From Spartobacteria bacterium (lineage in GTDB: Bacteria; Verrucomicrobiota; Verrucomicrobiia; Chthoniobacterales; UBA10450), in contig PLCN01000014.1 in NCBI GenBank assembly GCA_003134785.1, forward strand, positions 124,001 to 188,000: 64,000 nt of DNA, read 5' to 3'. Position 1 is the first letter of the stretch, and every line of letters starts with the position of its first letter. The notes beneath the pieces are model-generated. The model made no database searches. It was not told where the DNA came from and saw only the letters and a program-made list of their open reading frames with translations. This document shows positions 1 to 8,772 of this stretch, piece after piece. A program made the position numbers and the translations under genes.

Positions 1-97
1 TAAAATCGGCGTGAAATGCTGGTTGTGTAAAAAAGAAGAGCCGGTCACTGAGGCACCTGCTGTTTTGCCGCCGCCGCCGGAGCCAGCGGAAGTTTAG
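1..97 (+). CDS. rpsC: 30S ribosomal protein S3, C-terminal end (partial)
   Basis: The reading frame enters from the left edge (first full codon at base 2) and stops at TAG 95-97. The 31 visible residues begin KIGVKCWLCKKEE, which matches the conserved end of S3 (usually GKIGVKVWIYKGE), followed by a proline/glutamate-rich tail. It sits directly before rplP, the canonical S10-operon order. The start and most of the gene lie outside the window. The CWLC pair is an unusual cysteine-rich variant of the normal VWIY. Confidence 0.85.
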   Translation, partial: KIGVKCWLCKKEEPVTEAPAVLPPPPEPAEV

Positions 98-116
98 AAA
101 TTTTTAGGAGACTGTT

Positions 117-542
117 ATGCCATTGATGCCAAAACGCGTGAAGTATCGGAAGACCCAGCGGGGCAGCCGCAAAGGGACCGCTTCGCGCAATCTGAGAATT
201 GATTTCGGCGAGTTCGGTCTGCAGACGCTCGAACGCGCCTGGATCACGAACACGCAGATTGAAGCTGCCCGCGTGGCGCTGACCCGCAGTATGAAACGCA
301 AAGGCAAACTTTGGATCCGCATTTTCCCGGACAAGTCGGTGACGTCGCGTCCGCCCGAAACCCGAATGGGCAAAGGCAAGGGTCAGCCGGAATATTGGGT
401 GGCGACGGTCAAGCCGGGTAATATTTTGTTTGAGTTAGATGGCGTAACGGAATCGGTTGCGCGCGAATCGCTCCGGCTCGCGGCGGATAAATTGCCGGTC
501 CGGACGAAGTTTCTCACCCGGCACCACGTCGCCGTGGCCTAA
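117..542 (+). CDS. rplP: 50S ribosomal protein L16
   Basis: L16 binds 23S rRNA near the tRNA acceptor site of the large subunit. The 141-residue product is of normal length, and the family signature RMGKGKG is at about residues 83-89. The start at ATG 117 is preceded by AGGAG at 106-110. A second ATG at 126 (MPKRVKYRK, closer to the textbook L16 N-terminus) is possible, but it lies too far from the Shine-Dalgarno. It lies 19 bases after rpsC. A 133-base spacer with a dispersed palindrome separates it from rpmC, which is unusual inside this operon. Confidence 0.97.
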   Translation: MPLMPKRVKYRKTQRGSRKGTASRNLRIDFGEFGLQTLERAWITNTQIEAARVALTRSMKRKGKLWIRIFPDKSVTSRPPETRMGKGKGQPEYWVATVKPGNILFELDGVTESVARESLRLAADKLPVRTKFLTRHHVAVA

Positions 543-576
543 CGAATATGATATCGATTCACCAGTCTGAGCAGCG

Positions 577-654
577 CTGTAGCCGCCGCCCTGTGAGCGG
601 CGTGAGATGCGGCAGCGACTCCCCCCGGCGCTTCGCACAGCGAAGCGGCTACAG
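577..654. repeat. Dispersed CTGTAGCCGC palindrome in the rplP-rpmC spacer
   Basis: CTGTAGCCGC at 577-586 is inverted as GCGGCTACAG at 645-654, with the hairpin GCTTCGCACAGCGAAGC just inside the right arm. Related copies occur at 37063-37086, 47363-47389 and, as variants, at 48612-48695 and 63833-63859. It sits inside a ribosomal operon between two co-transcribed genes, so it would be transcribed as structured RNA. Confidence 0.7.
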
Positions 655-675
655 GAACAGAAGGGACGCCTGAAT

Positions 676-879
676 ATGAAATTCAAGGAAGTTGCGGAGA
701 TGAGCACGGATGAGTTGCAGACGAAGAAGCGCGATATGCGGCAGGAAAGTTTGCATCTGCGTTTGCAGCAGCAAAGCGGGCAGTTGGAACAGCCCAGCCG
801 ATTGAAGCTGTTGCGCCGGCAGGTGGCGCAGATCGAAACGGCGCTCTCGCAACGAGCCGCGAAGGCGGAAAAGAAATAG
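676..879 (+). CDS. rpmC: 50S ribosomal protein L29
   Basis: L29 is a small helical protein at the exit-tunnel rim. The start chosen is ATG 676, giving 67 residues beginning [14 protein letters not shown], the typical L29 opening. A longer in-frame version from 607 would add 23 residues encoded by the dispersed palindrome and is unlikely. It is followed five bases later by rpsQ. Confidence 0.93.
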   Translation: MKFKEVAEMSTDELQTKKRDMRQESLHLRLQQQSGQLEQPSRLKLLRRQVAQIETALSQRAAKAEKK

Positions 880-884
880 TTTTT

Positions 885-1178
885 ATGGCCGACGAAAATC
901 AGGAAGCAACGAACACGGGCACGATCGAAGCGACTCGCGGAGCGCGGAAGACGCGGACCGGAGAAGTCATTTCGAGCGGGATGAACAAGACGATCATCGT
1001 CCGGACGGTGACGCGCGTGCCGCACGCGAAATTCGGCAAGATCGTGAAGCAGATGAAAAAATTTTACGCCCACGACGAAGAGAACAAGGCCAAGGCCGGA
1101 GACACCGTCCGGATCATGGAAACGCGGCCGCTGAGCAAATTGAAGCGCTGGCGGCTGGTGGAAGTGGTGCAGAAGTAG
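885..1178 (+). CDS. rpsQ: 30S ribosomal protein S17
   Basis: Primary 16S rRNA-binding protein of the small subunit. The 97-residue product has the S17 OB-fold core from about residue 24 ([14 protein letters not shown]) to the end, with RPLSKLKRW near the C-terminus. An N-terminal tail of about 20 acidic/polar residues precedes the core. It lies between rpmC and rplN, the normal spc/S10 junction. Confidence 0.96.
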   Translation: MADENQEATNTGTIEATRGARKTRTGEVISSGMNKTIIVRTVTRVPHAKFGKIVKQMKKFYAHDEENKAKAGDTVRIMETRPLSKLKRWRLVEVVQK

Positions 1179-1203
1179 CGGAAGAGGGAGAGGAAGATTT
1201 TTT

Positions 1204-1572
1204 ATGGTTTACCTACGATCGAGACTCGATGTGGCCGACAACAGCGGCGCGCGCATGGCGACGATGATTGGCGTGATCGGAAAGGGAACCGCGCAATCGG
1301 CCGGCATTGGTGATGTCATTGTGGCGAATGTAAAGGAAGCGAGCGCGACTGGGACGGTGAAAAAAGGCGAGGTCGTTCGGGCGGTACTGGTGCGGACCAG
1401 GCAGCCGATCAAGCGCGGAGACGGCTCGATTCTCCGCTTCGATAACAACGCGATCGTCATCATCGATAAAGACCTGAATCCGCGCGGTACCCGCATTTTC
1501 GGGCCGGTCGCGCGCGAGTTGCGCGAACGCAATTTCATGAAAATTGTTTCGCTCGCCCCGGAAGTTTTATGA
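1204..1572 (+). CDS. rplN: 50S ribosomal protein L14
   Basis: L14 bridges the subunits. It is 122 residues, exactly the family length, with the DNSGAR motif near the N-terminus and [14 protein letters not shown] near the C-terminus. Its TGA overlaps the ATG of rplX (ATGA 1569-1572), which indicates translational coupling. Confidence 0.97.
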   Translation: MVYLRSRLDVADNSGARMATMIGVIGKGTAQSAGIGDVIVANVKEASATGTVKKGEVVRAVLVRTRQPIKRGDGSILRFDNNAIVIIDKDLNPRGTRIFGPVARELRERNFMKIVSLAPEVL

Positions 1573-1904
1573 ACCGTATCAAGCTCCACGTCCGAAAAGG
1601 CGACAACGTCGAGGTCATCTCCGGGAACTTCAAAGGCTCCTCAGGAAAGGTGCTCGAAGTGATCGCGCGCAAAGAGCGCGTGCTGATCGAAGGCGTGCGG
1701 ATGATCAAGAAGCACCTCAAGAAATCGCAGGATAATCCGCAGGGAAAGATCGCCGAGCGCGAGGGCCCGATTCATATCTCGAATGTGAAGGTGCTCGAGC
1801 GCGGCGAGAAAGCGGCGGCGAAGGGCAGGGGCAAGAAAAATGCCACCAAAGAAAAGGCCTCGAGAAGCAAAGGCTCAAAGGAAAAAGAAGCGAAGGAAGA
1901 ATAG
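1569..1904 (+). CDS. rplX: 50S ribosomal protein L24
   Basis: Assembly-initiator protein of the large subunit. A KOW domain begins at residue 6 ([13 protein letters not shown]). The protein is 111 residues with a highly basic lysine/alanine-rich C-terminal tail over the last 30 or so residues. It overlaps rplN by four bases. Confidence 0.96.
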   Translation: MNRIKLHVRKGDNVEVISGNFKGSSGKVLEVIARKERVLIEGVRMIKKHLKKSQDNPQGKIAEREGPIHISNVKVLERGEKAAAKGRGKKNATKEKASRSKGSKEKEAKEE

Positions 1905-1913
1905 GCCTGACGC

Positions 1914-2507
1914 ATGAAGAACGAATTTTATCAGGATTACAAAGAGCGGGTCATGCCGGCGTTGCAAAAAACGCACGGCTACAAAAATCCGCATCAGGTC
2001 CCGAAAGTGGAGAAGGTCGTGATCAATACTTCGGTCGGCTCGCAGTCGGATGTGAAGCAGGCGTTGGAAGATGCGAAGGCCGAGCTCGCCTTGATCAGCG
2101 GCCAGAAACCTTCCGAAACCCGCGCGAAGAAAAGCATCGCGAATTTCAAATTGCGCCAGGCTCAGGCGATCGGCGCGAAGGTGACTCTGCGCGGCGACCA
2201 TATGTATGAATTCCTGGAACGCCTGATCAAAGCGGCGCTGCCACGCATTCGTGACTTTCGCGGCGTCTCCCCAAAAGGTTTCGATGGTCACGGCAACTAC
2301 ACGCTCGGCGTTTCCGACCAGGCCATTTTCCCCGAGGTCGAGCTCGATAAAATCAAGCGCAACATCGGATTTGATGTTACCATCGTCACCACCGCGCGGA
2401 CGAACGAAGAAGCCAAATCGCTCTTGAGTGAGATGGGAATGCCGTTCAGCGACCGGGCCAAGAAACCCGCCGCAGCCGCGCCAGCCGAAGCCACTGCATC
2501 TACATGA
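1914..2507 (+). CDS. rplE: 50S ribosomal protein L5
   Basis: L5 carries 5S rRNA in the central protuberance. The 197-residue product covers the whole family (about 180 residues), including [12 protein letters not shown], and then adds an alanine/proline-rich tail. Its stop overlaps the rpsH start (ATGA 2504-2507). The usual spc-operon order has rpsN (S14) between them, but here there is no room for it. Confidence 0.97.
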   Translation: MKNEFYQDYKERVMPALQKTHGYKNPHQVPKVEKVVINTSVGSQSDVKQALEDAKAELALISGQKPSETRAKKSIANFKLRQAQAIGAKVTLRGDHMYEFLERLIKAALPRIRDFRGVSPKGFDGHGNYTLGVSDQAIFPEVELDKIKRNIGFDVTIVTTARTNEEAKSLLSEMGMPFSDRAKKPAAAAPAEATAST

Positions 2508-2902
2508 GTACTGTTACCGATCCTATCGCCGACCTTCTCGCTCGCGTGCGCAATGCCGCGAACGCCCAGAAGACTGAGATGTTCGTTCCATACTCGAAGA
2601 TCAAGGCGGAGATCATTCGCATTTTGAAGGACGAGGGCTACATCACGGATTACTCGGTGGATACGGAAGCCGCTCATCCGCGAATCAAGATTACGAACAA
2701 GATCGCCAATCGTACGAGCGCGATCACCGGTTTGAAACGCGTGAGCCGTCCGGGCTTGCGACGCTACGTTGGCGCGCAGGAAATCCCGCGCGTGCTTGGT
2801 GGAATGGGCGTGTCGATTCTTTCCACGCCGCGCGGAATTCTTTCGGGACGCGAAGCGAAAAAACAAAACGTGGGAGGCGAGCTGCTGGCTTACGTCTGGT
2901 AG
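2504..2902 (+). CDS. rpsH: 30S ribosomal protein S8
   Basis: S8 binds the 16S central domain and in many bacteria represses the spc operon by binding mRNA near rplE. The 132-residue product begins [18 protein letters not shown] and ends with the GGELLAYVW type of C-terminus. It is translationally coupled to rplE by a four-base overlap. rpsN is missing upstream. Confidence 0.97.
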   Translation: MSTVTDPIADLLARVRNAANAQKTEMFVPYSKIKAEIIRILKDEGYITDYSVDTEAAHPRIKITNKIANRTSAITGLKRVSRPGLRRYVGAQEIPRVLGGMGVSILSTPRGILSGREAKKQNVGGELLAYVW

Positions 2903-2916
2903 GCGCGTCTAATTTT

Positions 2917-3456
2917 ATGTCACGGATCGGAAACAAAGCCGTCGAGATTCCCGACAAAGTGAAGGTGAACATCGGAGATGATGGCGCTGTCGCTGTCGAA
3001 GGGCCGAAAGGGAAGCTGAGCTGGAACCTGCCGCGCGAGATCAAAGCGAGCGTGAAGGACAATCGAGTCTCGCTCGTGCGCGATGCGGAGACGCGGAGCG
3101 TGAAGGCGTTGCACGGTCTCTCCCGCAGCCTGGTGCACAATATGGTTCTGGGCGTGAGCGAAGGATTTTCGAAGAACCTCGAGATCGAGGGAGTCGGTTT
3201 CAAGGCAGCGGTGCAGGGTTCGACTCTCAATCTCGCTCTCGGGAAATCTCATCCGATCCTGTTTCCTATTCCCAAGGAAATCAAAATCACCGTGACCGAT
3301 AACACCAAGATCGCGATCGCGGGGATCGACAAGAAATTAGTCGGCCAGGTAGCGGCGGACATCCGCAGGTACTACCCGCCCGAGCCTTACAAGGGCAAGG
3401 GTGTGCGGTATGCTGGCGAAATCGTGCGCCGCAAGGAAGGCAAGACCGTTCAATAG
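2917..3456 (+). CDS. rplF: 50S ribosomal protein L6
   Basis: L6 lies at the base of the L7/L12 stalk. It is 179 residues (family about 178), starting MSRIGNKAVEIPDKV and ending with the motif PPEPYKGKGVRYAGE. It lies 14 bases after rpsH and two bases before rplR. Confidence 0.97.
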   Translation: MSRIGNKAVEIPDKVKVNIGDDGAVAVEGPKGKLSWNLPREIKASVKDNRVSLVRDAETRSVKALHGLSRSLVHNMVLGVSEGFSKNLEIEGVGFKAAVQGSTLNLALGKSHPILFPIPKEIKITVTDNTKIAIAGIDKKLVGQVAADIRRYYPPEPYKGKGVRYAGEIVRRKEGKTVQ

Positions 3457-3458
3457 TT

Positions 3459-3824
3459 ATGGCAGCGCGCGATCGTAAAGTAATCAGGCACCGTATCCAC
3501 ACGCGGATCCGGAAGAAGGTCAGCGGCACGGCGGAACGTCCGCGTCTCGCGGTCCATTTTTCGGGTAAACATGTTTACGCGCAGGTGATCGACGACGATG
3601 CGGGCCGGACACTAGCCGCAGCCGGAACGACCGAGGAGAAGCTCGCCGGAAAAACCAAGGCGCACGCGAATCTTGCGTCGGCTGAAAGAGTGGGGAAGGC
3701 AATCGCCGAGCGGTTGCTCTCGAAGAAAGTCGACAAGGTCATCTTCGATCGTGGCGGTTTTCTTTATCACGGAAAAGTAAAAGCTCTCGCGGACGCGGCG
3801 CGCGCAGGCGGACTGAAATTTTAA
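3459..3824 (+). CDS. rplR: 50S ribosomal protein L18
   Basis: 5S rRNA-binding protein. The 121-residue product carries RPRLAVHFSGKHVYAQVIDDD in the N-terminal half and the typical end FDRGGFLYHGKVKALADAAR. It is tightly packed between rplF and rpsE (two- and six-base gaps). Confidence 0.97.
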   Translation: MAARDRKVIRHRIHTRIRKKVSGTAERPRLAVHFSGKHVYAQVIDDDAGRTLAAAGTTEEKLAGKTKAHANLASAERVGKAIAERLLSKKVDKVIFDRGGFLYHGKVKALADAARAGGLKF

Positions 3825-3830
3825 AAGATC

Positions 3831-4385
3831 ATGGCACAACAACACAGCGGCGGCGGGAGACGGCAGGAACGCCAGACGGACAAAAGCTCGGCGGCCAGGG
3901 GTGACACGACCGAAAAGGTAGTGTTCATCAATCGTTGCGCGAAGGTCGTCAAAGGCGGCCGGCGTTTCAGCTTCAGCGCGTTGATTGTCGCCGGCGATCA
4001 CGATGGCAAGGTCGGCGTGGGATTTGGCAAAGCGAATGAAGTCGCGGAGGCGATACGGAAAGCTTCCGAAGCGGCACGCAAGTCGATGGAGAAAATGTCG
4101 CTGCATGAAAATACGATTCCGCATGAGACGATCGGCGAATACGGGGGCGGTCGCGTTCTGCTGCGCCCGGCGTCTCCGGGAACGGGTGTAATTGCAGGCG
4201 GGGGTGTTCGCGCGGTGGTGGAAGCGGTTGGCATTCGCGATGTCCTCGCGAAGTCGCTCGGCTCCAGCAACCACTCGAACGTGGTGAAGGCAACAATCGA
4301 AGCGTTGCGCGCTTTGCGCCGGCGCGATGAAATTTTGAAGACGCGCGGCATTCGTCTGAACGACGGAAAGGGCGAGCAATCATGA
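3831..4385 (+). CDS. rpsE: 30S ribosomal protein S5
   Basis: S5 contributes to decoding fidelity. A glutamine/glycine-rich basic N-terminus of about 28 residues precedes the S5 RNA-binding domain ([19 protein letters not shown]) and the C-terminal domain ([17 protein letters not shown]). It is 184 residues long. The stop overlaps rplO by four bases, so rpmD (L30), usually between them, is absent. Confidence 0.97.
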   Translation: MAQQHSGGGRRQERQTDKSSAARGDTTEKVVFINRCAKVVKGGRRFSFSALIVAGDHDGKVGVGFGKANEVAEAIRKASEAARKSMEKMSLHENTIPHETIGEYGGGRVLLRPASPGTGVIAGGGVRAVVEAVGIRDVLAKSLGSSNHSNVVKATIEALRALRRRDEILKTRGIRLNDGKGEQS

Positions 4386-5005
4386 TCGGCCTCCACAACA
4401 TGCGGACGCGACCGGGCTCGAAGCATCGCGTGAAGCGACTCGGCTGCGGCGAAAGCTCCGGCCACGGCAAGACCAGCGGCAAAGGTCACAAAGGCCAGAA
4501 GGCGCGTTCCGGCGGAAGCCTGCGTCTCGGATTCGAGGGCGGCCAGATGCCGCTCATTCGGCGTTTGCCGAAGCGTGGTTTCAACAATGCCGCATTCCAT
4601 AAGAATTACGCCATCGTTAATTTGAGCGATTTGAGTTCCTTCAAGGAAGGCACGGTTGTGAACGAGCAACTGCTGCGCGATTCGAAATTGATTCGCGGCA
4701 ACGGAGCGGGACTAAAGATTCTCGGAGGCGGCGAATTGAAGCACGGTCTGATGATCGAGGCCGACAAAGTGAGCGCCTCCGCGCGCGAGAAAATCGAGAA
4801 GGCGGGTGGCAGTGTGACCATGCGCGAAAAGGTTGTGCAGGGTCCTCGCGTTGCGGATGAACCATCGCAACCGGCCGAGGCTGCGGAGCCCGAGACGAAG
4901 GAAGGTCCGACGTCAAAGTCGAAGGCCAAGACAAGAAAGCCTGCCGCGAAAAAGAAGGCGCCTGCCAAACCCGCGTCGAAGAAAAAATCATCGGGCAAGA
5001 AGTAG
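4382..5005 (+). CDS. rplO: 50S ribosomal protein L15
   Basis: Late-assembly protein of the large subunit. The core (residues 1 to about 150) contains the typical GRGxGSGxGKTSGKGxKGQ-like glycine-rich N-terminus and [15 protein letters not shown]. An unusual lysine/alanine/proline-rich tail of about 55 residues makes it 207 residues, against about 145 in most bacteria. Such tails recur on L5, L24 and S11 in this cluster. Confidence 0.96.
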   Translation: MIGLHNMRTRPGSKHRVKRLGCGESSGHGKTSGKGHKGQKARSGGSLRLGFEGGQMPLIRRLPKRGFNNAAFHKNYAIVNLSDLSSFKEGTVVNEQLLRDSKLIRGNGAGLKILGGGELKHGLMIEADKVSASAREKIEKAGGSVTMREKVVQGPRVADEPSQPAEAAEPETKEGPTSKSKAKTRKPAAKKKAPAKPASKKKSSGKK

Positions 5006-5034
5006 TTCTCGGGTTGATCACGAATTCTTAGACG

Positions 5035-6543
5035 ATGGTTTCGGCGTTTCTCAATACCCTCAAGATACCGGAGTTGCGTCGCCGGATCCTGTTCACGCTG
5101 GCCGTGATCGTTATCGTGCGTCTCGGCGCCGCCATCACCACGCCCGGAGTCAATCAGGCAGTGATCCAGGAGTGGTTCCGCACTTCGCTCACGGAAAAAC
5201 AGGGAGGCAACGTCGCGGCCCTCTTCAATTTATTCAGCGGCGGCGCGCTAGAAAACTGCGCGATTTTTTCGCTCGGGATCATGCCCTACATTAGTGCGTC
5301 GATCATGTTGCAATTGCTCACGGCGGTCATTCCGCAGTTGGGGCGATTGGCCAAGGAAGACGGCGGGCGGCAGAAGATCATGCAATACACGCGTTATGCG
5401 ACGGTGTGTCTTTGCCTGGTCCAAGGGTACCTGCTCGCAGTCTCGTTTCAGCACCCAGAGTCGTATCACACGATGCTCCCGGGAATCACCGAGACGATCC
5501 AGAAGTTAGGAATCCCGCTGGTGGAAGATCTCGGGGTGACCTTCCGCATTGTGACCGTGTTGTCGCTCACCACAGGCACATTGTTTTTAATGTGGCTGGG
5601 CGATCAGATCACGGAGCGCGGGATCGGGAATGGCATTTCGCTCATCATCACGGTCGGTATTGTCGCGCGTCTGCCCGCCGCGCTCGCGCAAGCGTGGAAG
5701 ACATTCGTGCCTTCGGCTGAAACCGGGACGAGCCAGGTAAATCCGGCGATTCTCGTTTTGATGATCGCGTTTTTGTTTATCGTGATCGCCGCAGTCATCG
5801 CGGTGACGCAAGGCGTGAGAAAGATCACGGTGCAATATGCCAAGCGGGTCGTGGGCCGGAAAATGTACGGCGGCCAGACGCAATACATGCCTCTCAAAGT
5901 GAATTATGCGGGCGTCATGCCGATCATCTTTGCCTGGGCCTTGCTGCTTTTCCCGGCGACGATCGTGGGTCTCGCCTTCAAGAATAGCCGCACCGCGCAG
6001 ACGATTGCCAACATGCTTTCGAATGGCTGGCTTCACTACGTTGTCCTCGCGGCGATGATTTTTTTCTTTAGTTATTTTTGGGTGGCGACGCAATTCCAGC
6101 CGGCGCAAATCGCCGACGATCTCAAGAAATACGGCGGGTATATCCCCGGTGTCCGGCCCGGTAAACCGACCGCGGATTTCCTCGATCACACGATGACGCG
6201 TCTTACCTTTGCGGGTGCGATTTTCCTCACCATGATCGCCGTTTTGCCCAGTCTAATGAGCCAGGGTTTGCATGTCCCGACCATCACAGCGCAGTTTTTC
6301 GGCGGGACCAGTCTCTTAATTATTGTCGGCGTCATTCTCGATACGATGCGGCAGGTGGAAACACATTTGATTCAGCGCCACTACGACGGATTTCTGCGCA
6401 AGGGTCGGATTCGCGGCGGCCGTTTCGACCGCGCGAGCTATGCGCGCGGTGATGCGGTCCACGGCAGCACGCTGATGTGGCTCTATGTCGCCATTGCGGT
6501 CCTGGTCATCGGCGGGGTGGCGTTCTTCCTTTACGGACACTGA
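5035..6543 (+). CDS. secY: Preprotein translocase subunit SecY
   Basis: Channel-forming subunit of the Sec translocon in the inner membrane. The 502-residue product has the expected ten hydrophobic segments, beginning with the NTLKIPELRRRILFTLAVI first helix, and the motifs FSGGALENCAIFSLGIMPYI and TERGIGNGISLII. It is somewhat longer than typical SecY (about 430-450), with extra loop residues between helices. The operon position (rplO-secY-adk-map-infA) is the classical one. Confidence 0.98.
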   Translation: MVSAFLNTLKIPELRRRILFTLAVIVIVRLGAAITTPGVNQAVIQEWFRTSLTEKQGGNVAALFNLFSGGALENCAIFSLGIMPYISASIMLQLLTAVIPQLGRLAKEDGGRQKIMQYTRYATVCLCLVQGYLLAVSFQHPESYHTMLPGITETIQKLGIPLVEDLGVTFRIVTVLSLTTGTLFLMWLGDQITERGIGNGISLIITVGIVARLPAALAQAWKTFVPSAETGTSQVNPAILVLMIAFLFIVIAAVIAVTQGVRKITVQYAKRVVGRKMYGGQTQYMPLKVNYAGVMPIIFAWALLLFPATIVGLAFKNSRTAQTIANMLSNGWLHYVVLAAMIFFFSYFWVATQFQPAQIADDLKKYGGYIPGVRPGKPTADFLDHTMTRLTFAGAIFLTMIAVLPSLMSQGLHVPTITAQFFGGTSLLIIVGVILDTMRQVETHLIQRHYDGFLRKGRIRGGRFDRASYARGDAVHGSTLMWLYVAIAVLVIGGVAFFLYGH

Positions 6544-7197
6544 GTGAAAAGACGATTGGTGCTTTTGGGTGCGCCGGGTTCCGGAAAAGGAACTCAAGCC
6601 GAAATGATCACCCGGCATTTCGGGATTCCGGTCACGTCGCCGGGTGCGATTCTGCGCCGCGAGCGAGATCTGGGAACGCCGCTCGGCCTGGAGACTGCTG
6701 ACACAACGCAACATGGCGGATTGGTTTCCGACAAAATCATCGTGGAACTGATCGAAGATTGGCTGCGCTTGCATGGCGGCCACGGCTTCGTTTTCGATGG
6801 CTTCCCGCGCACGATCCCGCAGGCGGAAAGTTTGCAAAGCATTTTGGTGCGGCATCGGACGCCGCTTGTCCTGGCGATCTGGCTCGATGTTTCGGAGGAA
6901 ACGGTTGCCGAGCGCATCGCGAGCCGGCTGCAATGCCAGAGCTGCGGATTCACGACCAGTCTGTCGAGCGGGAATTTTGCCGAGCGTCCCGTTTGTCCTT
7001 ATTGCGATGGACCACTCGTTAGGCGAAACGACGACGACGTCGAGGTGCTGAAGAAGCGTCTGGAGGAATTCAACGGGAAGACGCAGCCGCTCGCGGCCTT
7101 TTACGAAAAGGCGGGGGTCCTCCGGAAAATCGATGGCAACCGCGATCGCGAAACGGTTTTCGGAGATATCTCCCGTCTGATCGAACAATCGGCATGA
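6544..7197 (+). CDS. adk: Adenylate kinase
   Basis: Converts ATP + AMP to 2 ADP in the cytoplasm. The P-loop GAPGSGKGTQAE is near the N-terminus, FDGFPRT in the core, and the LID has two CxxC pairs (CQSC, CPYC), suggesting a zinc-binding LID. The NMP-binding segment reads TSPGAILR where most Adk have STGDMLR, a notable departure at a substrate-contacting motif. The start is GTG immediately after the secY stop. It overlaps map by four bases. Length 217. Confidence 0.95.
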   Translation: MKRRLVLLGAPGSGKGTQAEMITRHFGIPVTSPGAILRRERDLGTPLGLETADTTQHGGLVSDKIIVELIEDWLRLHGGHGFVFDGFPRTIPQAESLQSILVRHRTPLVLAIWLDVSEETVAERIASRLQCQSCGFTTSLSSGNFAERPVCPYCDGPLVRRNDDDVEVLKKRLEEFNGKTQPLAAFYEKAGVLRKIDGNRDRETVFGDISRLIEQSA

Positions 7198-7970
7198 TTC
7201 CGATCAAGTCCGCGAAAGAGATCGACAAAATGCGGCAGGCTTGCCGCACGGCGAGTGAGATTCTCGATCAGGTGAGCGAGCTGATCCGCCCCGGAATCTC
7301 GACCAAGGAATTGGACCAGGCGGCGGCCGATCTGATGCAGGAAGCCGGGGTGCGGAGCGCATTCCTCGGTTATCGCATCGGCCATCGCGTTTTCCCCGGG
7401 AATATTTGCATCTCACTGAACGACGAGATCGTGCACGGCATCGGCAGCCAGCGGCGCATTCAGTACGGCGATATCGTCAAGCTCGATATCGGCGTGATCG
7501 AGGACGGCTGGGTGGGGGATACGGCGTCGACTGTTCCCGTCGGCATGATCGACGAACGGACCGAGCGTTTGCTGCGTGTGACTCAGGTCGCCTTGCGTCG
7601 CGCGATTGAGACCGCTTCGGAAGGCGTGCGGCTTGGGGACGTTTGTGCGGCGATCGAGGAGGTGGCGACGCACGATGGATTTACCGTCGTCCGCGAATTC
7701 GTCGGTCACGGCGTCGGCCGCAAACTGCATGAAGAACCGCAAGTGCCGAACTACGGCCGACGAGGCAGCGGCCCGCGGTTGAAGGCGGGCATGACGTTGG
7801 CGCTCGAGCCGATGATTAATTCTGGAACTGCTTCCGTCAGATTACGCGATGACGGCTGGACAGTTTGCACGGCGGACGGGATGCCGTCGGCTCATTTTGA
7901 ACACACGGTCTTGATTACGAAGAACGAGCCCGAAATCCTCACATGGCGCGGAAAGACGCAATTGAAGTAG
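7194..7970 (+). CDS. map: Methionine aminopeptidase, type I
   Basis: Removes initiator methionine from nascent proteins using a dinuclear metal centre. The 258-residue pita-bread fold protein shows the metal ligands in [18 protein letters not shown], the [20 protein letters not shown] segment and the final TLALEP and FEHTVLIT motifs. It is coupled to adk by ATGA and its 3' end overlaps infA by 28 bases. Confidence 0.97.
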   Translation: MIPIKSAKEIDKMRQACRTASEILDQVSELIRPGISTKELDQAAADLMQEAGVRSAFLGYRIGHRVFPGNICISLNDEIVHGIGSQRRIQYGDIVKLDIGVIEDGWVGDTASTVPVGMIDERTERLLRVTQVALRRAIETASEGVRLGDVCAAIEEVATHDGFTVVREFVGHGVGRKLHEEPQVPNYGRRGSGPRLKAGMTLALEPMINSGTASVRLRDDGWTVCTADGMPSAHFEHTVLITKNEPEILTWRGKTQLK

Positions 7971-8161
7971 AAGGCAAGGTTCTCGAGCTTCTGCCCAATA
8001 CAATGTTTCGCGTGGAGTTGCCCAATGGCCATCGCCTGCTCGCCCATATCTCCGGCAAAATGCGGCTTCATTTCATTCGTATCTTGCCAGGCGATAAAGT
8101 TATGCTAGAGGTTTCACCTTACGATTTGTCGAAGGGGCGGATTACGTATCGCCAGAAGTGA
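7943..8161 (+). CDS. infA: Translation initiation factor IF-1
   Basis: S1-domain protein that binds the ribosomal A site during initiation. It is 72 residues, the universal length, starting [19 protein letters not shown] and ending [13 protein letters not shown]. The ATG at 7943 lies 28 bases inside map in another frame. No nearer start would preserve the conserved N-terminus, so the overlap is real. A terminator-like hairpin follows the stop by one base. Confidence 0.97.
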   Translation: MARKDAIEVEGKVLELLPNTMFRVELPNGHRLLAHISGKMRLHFIRILPGDKVMLEVSPYDLSKGRITYRQK

Positions 8162-8162
8162 C

Positions 8163-8188
8163 AACGCGGAGCCGATCTCCGCGTTTTT
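8163..8188 (+). terminator. Rho-independent terminator or attenuator after infA
   Basis: The nine-base stem AACGCGGAG / CTCCGCGTT has a five-base loop (8163-8171 and 8177-8185) and is followed by a T run to 8188. It stands between infA and rpmJ within an otherwise continuous ribosomal cluster, so it may separate the spc-like and alpha-like transcripts or act as a partial attenuator. Confidence 0.75.
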
Positions 8189-8210
8189 CGTCTCGCCGAA
8201 TCTTTGAGTT

Positions 8211-8324
8211 ATGAAAGTGCGACCATCAGTAAAAAGACTTTGTGTAGCGTGCAAGATCGTGAAGCGCAAAAATGTTGTGCGCGTAATCTGCACGAACCCC
8301 CGGCATAAGCAGCGGCAGGGGTGA
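8211..8324 (+). CDS. rpmJ: 50S ribosomal protein L36
   Basis: A 37-residue protein starting [15 protein letters not shown]. It shows the L36 zinc ligands C11, C14, C27 and H32, so this is the zinc-binding (C+) form. The start is ATG 8211, 22 bases after the hairpin that follows infA. The order infA-rpmJ-rpsM is the standard one. Confidence 0.95.
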   Translation: MKVRPSVKRLCVACKIVKRKNVVRVICTNPRHKQRQG

Positions 8325-8361
8325 GGGGAACTTGGCGAATTAACGATTTAGCGAATTTGAT

Positions 8362-8757
8362 ATGCCCAGACTACTAGGAGTTGAAATTCCGGCCGATAAA
8401 CGGATCGAAGCGTCTTTGACTTACATCTACGGGATCGGTCCGAGCACCGCCAAACGGGTCTTGGAGCTGACGAATATCGATCCGAACCTGCGCGCGAAGG
8501 ATCTGACGCCGCATCAGATCAACGAAATTATCCAAACGATCACGGGCAACAAGATGCTGATCGAAGGCGATCTTCGCCGGGAATTACAGAGCAACTTGAA
8601 GCGCCTTCAGGCGATCAATTGTTATCGCGGCATTCGGCATCGACGCGGTTTGCCGGTGCGCGGGCAGCGCACGTCAACGAATGCTCGGACGCGCAAAGGT
8701 CCTCGCAAGACCGTTGGCGTTATCCGGAACAAGGACGCGAAAGCCGGCAAGGTTTAA
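8362..8757 (+). CDS. rpsM: 30S ribosomal protein S13
   Basis: S13 sits in the head of the small subunit and contacts 5S-associated proteins. It is 131 residues with [21 protein letters not shown] at the N-terminus, a helix-two-turn-helix core, and the [20 protein letters not shown]-terminal signature. rpsK follows 15 bases later. Confidence 0.97.
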   Translation: MPRLLGVEIPADKRIEASLTYIYGIGPSTAKRVLELTNIDPNLRAKDLTPHQINEIIQTITGNKMLIEGDLRRELQSNLKRLQAINCYRGIRHRRGLPVRGQRTSTNARTRKGPRKTVGVIRNKDAKAGKV

Positions 8758-8772
8758 CATTTAGGATTCATC

